NCBI GenBank assembly: GCA_003818285.1
Contig: RPRB01000015.1
Location: 1-52,772, forward strand
Reading direction: 5' to 3'
Source: Myxococcaceae bacterium
Lineage (GTDB): Bacteria > Myxococcota > Myxococcia > Myxococcales > Myxococcaceae
DNA length: 52,772 bases
Shown here: piece by piece, positions 31,686 through 38,498 of the stretch
Layout of the letters: each line of letters opens with the position of its first letter
How positions within the stretch are numbered: the first letter of the stretch is position 1
Translations under genes and position numbers: made by a program
Notes under the pieces: model-generated
Database searches by the model: none
Told to the model about the DNA's origin: nothing
The model's input: the letters and a program-made list of their open reading frames with translations, nothing else

Positions 31686-31874
31686 TCAGGTCCGGGCCTC
31701 GCGCGCGAGGCTCTCGAATGCCTCGTCGATGGCGCGGGCCAGCACTGGCTCCACGCTCGGCTCGCCCAGCCACGGGAGCCGGATGATGCGCTCCACGAGC
31801 CGGGCGAGCAGCGGTGCCCTCGGGGAATGTTCGGTGGCGATCGGGGCGCTCGGGACGATGGTCAGAGTGGTCAC
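31686..31874 (-). CDS. Small hypothetical protein, 62 aa
   Basis: GTG 31874 is preceded by a strong GGAGG eight bases upstream and gives MTTLTIVPSAPIATEH..., a short protein with an amphipathic C-terminal half (LARLVERIIRLPWL, then VLARAIDEAFESLARE). No known domain is recognised. It lies 166 bases downstream of the PqiC-like lipoprotein on the same strand and is convergent with kinase 4. Its upstream region shares TGCGGTAACA and ACTCCTGGAGG with the lipoprotein gene that starts at 37395. The good ribosome site and shared upstream element are the main support; it could still be spurious. Confidence 0.5.
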   Translation of the reverse strand: MTTLTIVPSAPIATEHSPRAPLLARLVERIIRLPWLGEPSVEPVLARAIDEAFESLAREART

Positions 31875-31883
31875 GGCTTCGGT

Positions 31884-31926
31884 CCTCCAGGAGTAAGTCG
31901 GTCGATGACGACGGTCTGTTACCGCA
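31884..31926 (-). promoter_or_regulatory. Upstream element shared with the gene starting at 37395
   Basis: On the minus strand TGCGGTAACA (31926-31917) is followed by ACTCCTGGAGG (31894-31884), the latter containing the ribosome site. The same two strings occur at 37466-37457 and 37412-37402 before the frameshifted lipoprotein gene. The first may be a promoter -35 or operator element. Confidence 0.35.
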
Positions 31927-32040
31927 CTCGCCTGCTCCGCCACGCTCGCTGGAAACGGGCTGATGCGTCCTGTCACCGCCCCTTCCGCGTGCCGAGCGCC
32001 GAGGTCGCACGTGACCTGCTGTTCGCGAGAATCCGCGGTC

Positions 32041-32679
32041 TCACCGCGCCTTTGCTACCTGCTTCGCCGCCGCGATGCTGTCGGCCATCTGCTCACCGAG
32101 GCGGACCAGCGCCCTTTGCATCGCCGCGACGAGCGCGTCGTAGTCGGGGCCGTTGATCTGCTCCGTCACCGACGCCTCCTTCACGCCGAGCGACTCTTCC
32201 TTCCCGCCACTCTGCGTGCACAGCTCCCACCTGGCCTGAAGGACGACCGAATGACCGGGCACGCCGTCGAAACGCGAGACGTTGACCGTCATCCGGTAAG
32301 GAGTGCCGCTCGACAGGACGGCCGATTTCCACGGCACGACCGCGATCTGCCGGGGTGCCAGGCGATCCCGAAGCGTCGCGACCAGCGAGCCGCTGATCTG
32401 CTTCTCGAGCGAACCACCCCAGCGCTCGAACTCTGCGATGACCAGCTCGTTGGTGCCGGAACGCGTGACGATCTGCGGGCGGTCGACGTAGTCCGGGAGC
32501 TCGACCGGTCCGACCGCCAGGGTCGCATCGGTGGCGGTCGCGCCCGGACCGTCCCGGACCTGAAGCGGCTCCAGCGTGTAGAACCGCGAAGGGCGCGAGG
32601 TCCCGAAGCAGCCCGCCAGCGCGAGGAACCACGCGTAAGCGAGGAGCGGCGGCAAGCGAAGATGGTTCGTCCCGGTCAC
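32041..32679 (-). CDS. PqiC/ABC-transport-auxiliary-type lipoprotein
   Basis: A 212-residue lipoprotein with lipobox LALAGC (Cys about 24). The mature part begins with SRFYTLEPL, the typical start of the PqiC/YmbA family (membrane-integrity transport auxiliary component), followed by AVGPVELPDYVDRPQIVTRSG and SLVATLRDRLAPR. Such proteins work with MCE-type lipid transporters at the outer membrane. It is the last core gene of the operon; its ATG overlaps the stop of the MlaD-like gene by four bases. Some Cys content in the mature part (WELCTQSGG) is unusual but of unknown meaning. Confidence 0.85.
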   Translation of the reverse strand: MTGTNHLRLPPLLAYAWFLALAGCFGTSRPSRFYTLEPLQVRDGPGATATDATLAVGPVELPDYVDRPQIVTRSGTNELVIAEFERWGGSLEKQISGSLVATLRDRLAPRQIAVVPWKSAVLSSGTPYRMTVNVSRFDGVPGHSVVLQARWELCTQSGGKEESLGVKEASVTEQINGPDYDALVAAMQRALVRLGEQMADSIAAAKQVAKAR

Positions 32680-33635
32680 TGCTTCCCCTTCAGGATCGCT
32701 TCGGGATGGAGCTCGAGGTACTCGGCCAGCGAATGCACCGAGCGCGCCGCGGAATCGAGATCCCCGAGCATCCTCGTCAGCTCGTGTCCCAGGGCGCCGT
32801 TCGGTTGGGCCAGCCTCTGGTAGGTCTCCAGCGTCGAGCGCATCTGGTCGAGGGATCCGCTGGCCTTCTTCATGGTATCGGTGAAGCTCGCCGCCATTTC
32901 CGCCGACGGTCCCTCCTTCATGGCCAGCGTCTTCTCGCCTTGCGCGAAGGCGCGGCGCGCGGCCTCCAGCGTCGACCGCGTGCTCGCGCTGAGAGGCCCG
33001 ACCTCCTTGGTGGCCGACCGGATCAGGGCGGCGAGGTCGCGCAGGCTGTCCTGCGCATCGGGAGAATTGACCAGCCGTTCGATCCCGTCGGCAACGGCGA
33101 TGATCTTCTCGGGGAGCTTCTGCAGCGTCTTCACGATCTCTTCTTGAAGCGAGGGGATGGTGGGGATCTCCGGATACCGAGGGTCGAGTCCGAGTAGCTT
33201 CGGGGGACCGGGGTGGAAATCCATGTTGATGTAGAGCTTCCTGGTCACGAAGCTCTCGATGTCGAGCTGCGCCTTCAGCCCCTTCTCCAGAAGGGGTTCG
33301 TAGAAGTGGTTCGTGGAGAGCACCTTCGACGCGTCCTCGTCGCCGAGGACGATCAAGCTCTTCGGGTCGACCTCGATGTAAACGGGAATGTGGACGCTCA
33401 CGGCCTTCGGATCGAGCACGGCGGCGATCTTCGTGACCTGCCCGATCTTGACCCCTCTGAACTCGACGGGCGAGCCGATCGACAGCCCGGTGATCGAGCC
33501 GGAGAAGTACATCACGCAGGTGAAGCGCTTCTGAAAGAGCCTCCCGGAGCCGAAGGCGGCGATGCCAAGAACGGCCAGCGCCACGGCGCCCACGACGAAC
33601 GCTCCGATGAGCGTCTTGCTCGGTTGCCTACGCAC
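32676..33635 (-). CDS. MlaD/MCE-family lipid-transport protein
   Basis: A 319-residue inner-membrane-anchored periplasmic protein. One N-terminal membrane helix (about 9-29) is followed by a single MCE domain (about 38-120) with FSGSITGLSIGSPVEFRGVKIGQV, the hallmark of the MlaD family. The C-terminal half is a long helical, coiled-coil-like segment (TLQKLPEKIIAVADGIERLV, TLEAARRAFAQGEKTL, LDQMRSTLETYQRLAQ) like those that form tunnels in MCE hexamers. It should pass phospholipids between membranes together with the neighbouring permease, ATPase and lipoprotein. Its start overlaps the end of the ATPase gene. Confidence 0.92.
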   Translation of the reverse strand: MRRQPSKTLIGAFVVGAVALAVLGIAAFGSGRLFQKRFTCVMYFSGSITGLSIGSPVEFRGVKIGQVTKIAAVLDPKAVSVHIPVYIEVDPKSLIVLGDEDASKVLSTNHFYEPLLEKGLKAQLDIESFVTRKLYINMDFHPGPPKLLGLDPRYPEIPTIPSLQEEIVKTLQKLPEKIIAVADGIERLVNSPDAQDSLRDLAALIRSATKEVGPLSASTRSTLEAARRAFAQGEKTLAMKEGPSAEMAASFTDTMKKASGSLDQMRSTLETYQRLAQPNGALGHELTRMLGDLDSAARSVHSLAEYLELHPEAILKGKQ

Positions 33636-34425
33636 GGCTGGTTCCTCCCCGGGTGAGGAAAGCGAGCACCCGCGGGTCCTTCGACTCGGCCAGGAGCCGC
33701 TTCGGGTTTCCCGACGCGATCATCGCCTTGCTCTGCCCGTCGAGAAGCACCGAGTTGTCGCCGATGGCGAAGATGCTCGCCAGCTCGTGGGTCACCACGA
33801 CGATCGTGGCGCCGAGGCTGTCGCGCAGATCGAGGATGAGGTCGTCCAGGCGCCGCGAGGTGATCGGATCCAGACCCGCGGACGGCTCGTCGAAGAAGAG
33901 GATGTCCGGTTCGAGCGCCATCGCGCGTGCCAGGCCAGCCCGTTTTGTCATGCCACCACTGATCTCCGCTGGGTAGTAGTCCTCGAAGCCGGCGAGACCG
34001 ACTAGCCCGAGCTTGAGCGACGCGAGCGCGGAGATCTCCTCCGCGCCGGCGATGGCGTACTCCTGCATCGGAAGGGCCACGTTCTCCCCGAGGGTCATCG
34101 AGCTCCAGAGGGCGCCCCCCTGGTAGAGGACTCCGAAGCGTCGCAGGAGGCGCTCGCGTTCGGGCGTGGCCATCTCCCAGAGACCGGAGCTGGCGCCCTG
34201 ATAGAAGATCGTCCCCCGGGCAGGCTCCTGCAGTCCGATGAGGTGCCGGAGCAGCGTGCTCTTTCCGCTGCCGCTCCCGCCCATGATGATGAAGATCTCG
34301 CGCTCTTTCACGCTGAAGTTGAGGTCTCGAACGACCACCGAGTCGCCGTAGGCCATGGTGAGATCTTTCACCATGATCTTCGGGCGCGGCTCGCTGGTCG
34401 CATTGCTTTCAGATGCCGAGGACAT
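33628..34425 (-). CDS. ABC transporter ATP-binding protein, MlaF type
   Basis: A 265-residue ATPase for the MCE lipid transporter. Walker A GGSGSGKST (about 49-57), Q-loop VLYQGGALWSSMTLGENV, signature SGGMTKRAGLARA, Walker B ILFFDEPSAGLDP and switch histidine VVVTHE are all present. The signature SGGM(T/R)KR is characteristic of the MlaF/Ttg2A group. ATG 34425 (MSSASES) lies within the end of the permease gene (17-base overlap); the longer frame from 34455 would overlap further and is less likely. Part of the four-gene Mla-like operon. Confidence 0.92.
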   Translation of the reverse strand: MSSASESNATSEPRPKIMVKDLTMAYGDSVVVRDLNFSVKEREIFIIMGGSGSGKSTLLRHLIGLQEPARGTIFYQGASSGLWEMATPERERLLRRFGVLYQGGALWSSMTLGENVALPMQEYAIAGAEEISALASLKLGLVGLAGFEDYYPAEISGGMTKRAGLARAMALEPDILFFDEPSAGLDPITSRRLDDLILDLRDSLGATIVVVTHELASIFAIGDNSVLLDGQSKAMIASGNPKRLLAESKDPRVLAFLTRGGTSRA

Positions 34426-35536
34426 AGGAGATGAACGTGATGATCGCAGTGGCAACCACGATGCTGACGATCCCGGTGACCACGGCGGAGGTGGTGGCCT
34501 CCCCGACGGCGGAGGCGCTGCGCCCGCTACGGACGCCGCGCATGCATCCGGTGAGCGCCACCAGCACTCCGAAGACGAAGCCCATGAACAGTCCGAGGAA
34601 CAGGTCGTTGAGGCCGACCGCGTGCCTCGTCTCGAGCAGGTATTGCACGGGGCTGATCCCGAGCATCGAGGCGGAGACGACGAGCCCGCCGGCGATTCCC
34701 ACCAGATCGGCGTAGAGGCAGAGCAAGGGCATCATCAGGGAGAGCGCGAGCAATCGGGGAAGGACCAGGAAGTCCATTGGCGCAATGCCGAGCGTCCTCA
34801 ACGCATCGATCTCCTGGTTTGCCTCCATCGTGGCGAGCTCTGCCGCGAAGGCCGCGCCGGTGCGGCCAGCGACGATGATCCCGGTCATGATCGGCGCGAT
34901 GTCCCGGAGCATGCCGATGCCCACCAGGTGCGCGACGTAGATCTGTGCTCCGAAGGTCCGGAGCTCGATCGCGCCGACGAACGCGAGAATGATTCCCACG
35001 AGGAAATTGATGAGCGCGACGATGCCAACAGAGCGCGCGCCACAGCCCTGAAGGACGAGCAGCAGGTCCGAACGCCGGAACCGGGCCTTTCCCGTGAAGA
35101 GGCGTACCAGCGCGAGGAAGGCTTCACCGATGAAGGCGAGCGTGTCCCGACACCCACGTGACCAGGTGATCGCGGCATCGCCGACGCTCGCGAGAATGGA
35201 CTCCGACCGCGGGCTTCGGGAGTTTCGCCTGGCTGGCACCGCGGTGGCGAGCGCGAGGAGCCGCTCCACGCCCTTGGGCAGCCCCTGGCGATCGACCTCG
35301 ACGCCAAGCTGCATGCATCGCGACAGCACCGCCAGAAGGAACGTGAGCAGCCCGCTGTCCCAGCCGGCGAGGACACTCGTTTCGAGAACGACTCTTTGCG
35401 GAGGAGGCTGCTTCTCGATCTCTTCGAGCACACCTCGGAGCGCCGGGATTCCGCGCGCCAGCTTCCAGTCGCCGCCCAGCGCGACGTGCAGGGTGCCGTC
35501 GGGTGTTCTTCCGTACTCCAGATCGACGTGCTCCAT
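34409..35536 (-). CDS. MlaE-type permease with N-terminal STAS domain
   Basis: A 375-residue protein from ATG 35536. Residues about 8-95 resemble a STAS domain (LHVALGGDWKLARGIPALRGVLEEIE, ETSVLAGWDSGLLTFLL). The rest is an MlaE permease: RRSDLLLVLQGCGARSVGIVALINFLVGIILAF, HLVGIGMLRDIAPIMTGIIVAGRTGAAFAAELATM and EIDALRTLGIAPMDFLVLPRLLAL. In the classical system the STAS protein (MlaB) is separate and stabilises the ATPase; here it is fused to the permease, which explains the lack of an mlaB gene. A GTG at 35572 would add 12 residues. First gene of the operon. Confidence 0.9.
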   Translation of the reverse strand: MEHVDLEYGRTPDGTLHVALGGDWKLARGIPALRGVLEEIEKQPPPQRVVLETSVLAGWDSGLLTFLLAVLSRCMQLGVEVDRQGLPKGVERLLALATAVPARRNSRSPRSESILASVGDAAITWSRGCRDTLAFIGEAFLALVRLFTGKARFRRSDLLLVLQGCGARSVGIVALINFLVGIILAFVGAIELRTFGAQIYVAHLVGIGMLRDIAPIMTGIIVAGRTGAAFAAELATMEANQEIDALRTLGIAPMDFLVLPRLLALSLMMPLLCLYADLVGIAGGLVVSASMLGISPVQYLLETRHAVGLNDLFLGLFMGFVFGVLVALTGCMRGVRSGRSASAVGEATTSAVVTGIVSIVVATAIITFISYVLGI

Positions 35537-35848
35537 GGCATCTCGTCCCGACGTCCCGGCCTGCCCGATCACGCACGGGTTCGTGCGCTGTGATCGGTTG
35601 TCAGCTCGCGTGCTTGCGAGCGTTCTCGGTGTTTATGGATCCTTGGTCGTACTCGTCCGTTCATCTCCCGAGCCGGGGCGCGCGACGCGTCCCCGGGCCC
35701 CTTCATCCAGGTGGTGTCACGGCTGCTGCCGAGTGTTTCCGCGACACTTCAGGCCATGGGTCGCCGGCAGCGCGGCCATCGGAATGCGCCGGCGCGGGCT
35801 GGCCTGGACGTATGGAAACATCGAGCCGCAGAGCGACACAGCTCTGAC
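35537..35848. other. Divergent intergenic region, no clear gene
   Basis: About 310 bases between the Mla operon (minus) and the GH19-like gene (plus). It should hold the Mla operon promoter. I see no credible short gene, hairpin or repeat. An open frame from 35711 runs into the GH19-like gene, but its N-terminal 46 residues do not match the paralog and look non-coding. Confidence 0.4.
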
Positions 35849-36352
35849 GTGACCATCACGCTCACCACCGCCCAGCTCAGGGCCATCTGTCCCGGCGCAC
35901 CTGCGGGCGCCGTCGCGGCACTGAACGTCATCCTGGCCCGCACCCAGAGCGTCACCGACCTGCGGGCGGCGATGCTAGTGGCGCAGCTCGCCGTCAGGTC
36001 GGACTCCTTCACTCTCCTCGAGGAGGAGGACGGCTCACGCCGCGCCTTGACACCCTATTTCGGTCGAGGGTGGATCCAGCTGACCGGCCTCCGGAACTAT
36101 CGAGCGGCGGGGGCGGCCCTGGCGCTCGATCTGGTGAAGCACCCCGAGCTGGTGGTGCCGCACAACGCCGAGGTGACGGCCTGGTTCTGGAGCGCTCACC
36201 GGCTGCATGCCTTCTCCGACGTGGGCGACGTGCACGGTTGCACCCGGGCCATCGACTGGACGGCGACGAGGCCGCGCCAGCTGGCGCTGCGCCGAGTGGT
36301 GTACGAGCAGGCCCGGTGGGTACTCGCCGGGTCGCGCCACTTCGCTGCCTGA
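35849..36352 (+). CDS. GH19-like (chitinase/endolysin fold) protein lacking catalytic glutamates, copy A
   Basis: A 167-residue protein whose order matches bacterial GH19 endolysins: an N-terminal LTTAQLRAICPGAPAGAVAALN, then RAAMLVAQLAVRSDSFTLLEEEDG, PYFGRGWIQLTGLRNYRAAG, LDLVKHPELV and EVTAWFWSAHRL. In active members the helix reads like AQ.AHES, where the Glu is the catalytic acid; here it is AQLAVRS. The downstream YEGR segment with the second Glu is deleted, and the NGG.NG loop is missing. It probably binds peptidoglycan or a partner rather than cutting. GTG 35849 is chosen by alignment with copy B at 43931; the ribosome site is weak. About half of the residues match copy B. Confidence 0.7.
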   Translation: MTITLTTAQLRAICPGAPAGAVAALNVILARTQSVTDLRAAMLVAQLAVRSDSFTLLEEEDGSRRALTPYFGRGWIQLTGLRNYRAAGAALALDLVKHPELVVPHNAEVTAWFWSAHRLHAFSDVGDVHGCTRAIDWTATRPRQLALRRVVYEQARWVLAGSRHFAA

Positions 36353-36506
36353 GGCCGGTCGAGTCGATCCTTCCCGGCGCCGCGGCCTAACCCGGCGTCG
36401 CCCTACTGCGCTCGAGCTCCCCGGCCGGCGAACCCTTCTCACCCTCCGCGAAGGAGACGGGAGGAGAGCCGCCTGGGGCTGCCGTGCGTCTCGACCCTGC
36501 CGCGAG

Positions 36507-37395
36507 TCAGGGAAACGACGAACTCTGCTCGAGAGTGGCGCGGAACTCGACCGGGATGGGAGTGCCTTGCGGTCCGGCGAAGGTGACCCGCGTGATCCGG
36601 GAGAATCTGGCACCATGATCCACCAGGGTTCCCGGCTCGAGAAGCAGCTCTTCGTGGTATTCGAGCTCAGCGTCGAGCACCTCTGCCTCGGCAGGGTTCA
36701 CCCCACTTCGCTCCAGGAACGCCTTCCCAGAGCGCATTGCGCGCACCACGCCCTTCGAGCTCATCTGGTACCGAGCCGTGACCCGGGCGCACTGGGCAAC
36801 CCCGCAGGGCTCGAGCCGGTCGACGCTCATGCTCTTCCGGTCGACTGCGGGGTCCGGATCGCTCGCGACCCAGGTCGATCCCGGTGCAGTCGGATGGCCC
36901 ACCACGTCGCGCACCGCCATCTCGAACAGCGCCACCGCGATCTCCCTCACCTGGTCGGGTTCAAATGGCCGGTCCGGAGGTCGCGTCCGATGCCGCGGGG
37001 GCCAGGCTCGACAGGATCTGGGCGGCCCGCTCTGCGCCCCGGACCTCGAGAACCCGGGGCTCCGAGCTCACCAGGAGGTCGACCGACAATGCCTCCCTGG
37101 CCGCTCGCTCTCCGCCAAGTACCTCGGCGTCGTTGACCCGGAGCGTCAGCCGCTGGAGCTGGTGCGTGACCAGGGTGAGGTCCCCCTGGCGGGTGAACGC
37201 CACCTTCCACACGAATTCCTGCTCCTCTCGCTGACGGAGCGGGCTCCCGATCACGATGGTCTCATTCACCATCTTCACCGTCCGGACGTAGTGGGTCCCG
37301 GTGCGGGGCGCATAAGTGAACGTCGGGGCGACGGTGGGAGTGGTCGCGCACCCCGTTGCAAGCGCCGCTGCCCACAGCCACCTCATGTGCGCCAT
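36507..37395 (-). pseudogene. Lipoprotein gene split by a frameshift
   Basis: Two open frames read as one protein. From ATG 37395 (GGAGG six bases upstream) a lipoprotein signal (MRWLWAAALATGC) leads to a beta-rich mature part (TPTVAPTFTYAPRTGTHYVRTVK, TLVTHQLQRLTLRVNDAEVL) and stops at 36961. The next frame, which carries DRPFEPDQVREIAVALFEMAV, stays open to 36507 and has no ribosome site of its own. Joining them near 36965 gives about 295 residues with continuous character (SSLAPAAS then FEPDQVREIAVALFEM). Either a recent one-base indel or a sequencing error explains this. Function unknown. The second half includes a Cys pair (EPCGVAQC). Confidence 0.6.
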
Positions 37396-37401
37396 CTCGA
37401 A

Positions 37402-37466
37402 CCTCCAGGAGTGGAGCCACTGGCCCCACCGGCTGAGAGGCACCAGCGGTCACGTGTGTTACCGCA
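37402..37466 (-). promoter_or_regulatory. Upstream element shared with the gene starting at 31874
   Basis: TGCGGTAACA (37466-37457) and ACTCCTGGAGG (37412-37402) recur before the small gene at 31874, with the ribosome site inside the second. In that copy the two strings are 22 bases apart; here they are 44. Confidence 0.35.
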
Positions 37467-37659
37467 GCCAGTCCCGGCAACGCGTGTCGCGCGAGGCAGC
37501 GCGATTCATCGTTCACGCTCGCCCGGATCCGGCGGGCGTGAATTGCCGCCACGCAACGCCCCGCCTCCGAAACGACTGCCCGCGCGGCGCCCTGACGTTG
37601 GCCTCCGCATTGCTAGGTGGGATCCGCGCGATCGCGGAATCATCACCGGACGCGACGTG

Positions 37660-37776
37660 ATGCAGAACGTCGGAATCATTTACCGGGAGTTCGGCGCCCG
37701 CTGTCTCGTGCGGTGCCTCTGGGTGCTGGCGATCGGTAAGCGGACGACGTTCCTTGACGTCATCAGCCAGCACTGA
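37660..37776 (+). CDS. Repeat-borne micro-ORF, copy A (shortened)
   Basis: A 38-residue frame, MQNVGIIYREFGARC..., that matches copy B at 43562-43708 except for a few residues. The ATG that starts copy B is lost here through a one-base deletion, so the first 10 residues cannot be made from the same start. The next ATG is at 37660. The protein frame is better conserved than a random frame would be (some third-base changes are silent), but the copy may be inactive. No function recognised. Confidence 0.35.
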   Translation: MQNVGIIYREFGARCLVRCLWVLAIGKRTTFLDVISQH

Positions 37777-37823
37777 CCCCGTGCACTCCGCTCCGGCACT
37801 CCCAGGGTCGTCACCACGCTCGA

Positions 37824-37842
37824 GACACAGCTTCTCTGTGTC
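37824..37842 (+). other. Hairpin in repeat copy A
   Basis: GACACAG and CTGTGTC form a perfect 7-bp stem around the loop CTTCT. The same stem with a different loop occurs at 43755-43773. No T-run follows, so it is not a classic terminator. Confidence 0.5.
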
Positions 37843-37856
37843 GACACCGGGCTGGC

Positions 37857-38075
37857 GAGCCCTTCCAGCAGCCCTCTTCCTACGTTTCGACGGCTGGATC
37901 TTGACCCCTCCACCAGCTCCCGCACGAAGTCTTCGAGCTTGTCGGGGTTGGTGGTCTCGCTACCAAGGAGCACATCCAGCCGCGACCAAGGTGGCCTGAC
38001 GCGTAAAGACGCTGAAGTTGACCCCGTCGGGGAGACGGTCGCGCCGCCACGAAAGCTCGTAAGCGTGGTGGGGGA
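37857..38075 (-). pseudogene. Decayed coding fragments, part resembling a GlgX/isoamylase N-terminus
   Basis: On the minus strand 38028-37984 encodes DGVNFSVFTRQATLV, and the bases just before it (38045-38028) encode GATVSP in a frame one base off. Together they resemble the GATV.PDGVNFSVFS.. N-terminus of glycogen-debranching (GlgX-like) enzymes. After it another frame reads LLGSETTNPDKLEDFVRELVEG, coding-like but unrecognised. All pieces are short and out of frame with each other, so this is debris rather than a gene. Confidence 0.35.
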
Positions 38076-38480
38076 TCAGCGACCGCTGCCGCCGGCACCG
38101 GGCAGGCCGTTGGGCACGCAGGCCGCCGGTTCACCGGGCGGACCGCTCCGGCAGACGCCGGCGAACGGCTCCCCTCGAGGGCCGGCGATCCCACAGGCCG
38201 CGCCATCCTGCTGACCCTTGCAGGCCTCGACCGCCTCCGGGGGAGGCCCCGGTCGCGGCGGTTCGGGGGCGCAGGCGACGGTCCCGCCGGGCAGCTGCCG
38301 GCAGCTCCCGGTGACGCTCCGGCCCTGGTGCTGCAAGGGACAGGACGCCCCGGACTCGCGACCGACGCAGGCAGCCACGGCCTCCTGGGAGGGGGAAGGC
38401 GGCACGGGCTCCTGGGCGATCGCGAGCGGGGCGATGAGGAGTGAGAGGGAGAAGCAGAGGGAGGCAGCGCGAAAGTTCAT
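38076..38480 (-). CDS. Secreted Cys-rich protein with two tandem repeats
   Basis: A 134-residue protein with a clear signal peptide (about 1-22, SLSLLIAPLAIAQ). The mature part is two copies of a four-cysteine unit: EAVAACVGRESGASCPLQHQ...GSCRQLPGGTVACAP and EAVEACKGQQDGAACGIAGP...GVCRSGPPGEPAACVP. Spacing is C-x7-C, then C and C at conserved distances, so each unit probably forms two disulfides. Similar short Cys repeats occur in other myxobacterial secreted proteins as I recall. It follows the kinase-like lipoprotein by 18 bases on the same strand, so it is likely the last gene of that operon and perhaps its substrate or partner. Confidence 0.75.
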   Translation of the reverse strand: MNFRAASLCFSLSLLIAPLAIAQEPVPPSPSQEAVAACVGRESGASCPLQHQGRSVTGSCRQLPGGTVACAPEPPRPGPPPEAVEACKGQQDGAACGIAGPRGEPFAGVCRSGPPGEPAACVPNGLPGAGGSGR

Positions 38481-38498
38481 CGGAAAGGAGTCCGCCTT

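Larger units (their letters stand above)
37575..37856 (+). repeat. ~282-bp direct repeat, copy A
   Basis: Aligns over its whole length to 43506-43787 (same strand) at roughly 90% by eye, with a one-base deletion near 37633 and a one-base insertion near 37800. It contains a micro-ORF (37660-37776) and a 7-bp-stem hairpin (37824-37842). Flanks outside the repeat are unrelated. No terminal inverted repeats or target-site duplication were seen. Confidence 0.85.

Noticed and set aside
35711-35848. 46-codon N-terminal extension of GH19-like copy A
   Set aside because: Not shared with copy B and Arg/His-rich; alignment supports a start at 35849.
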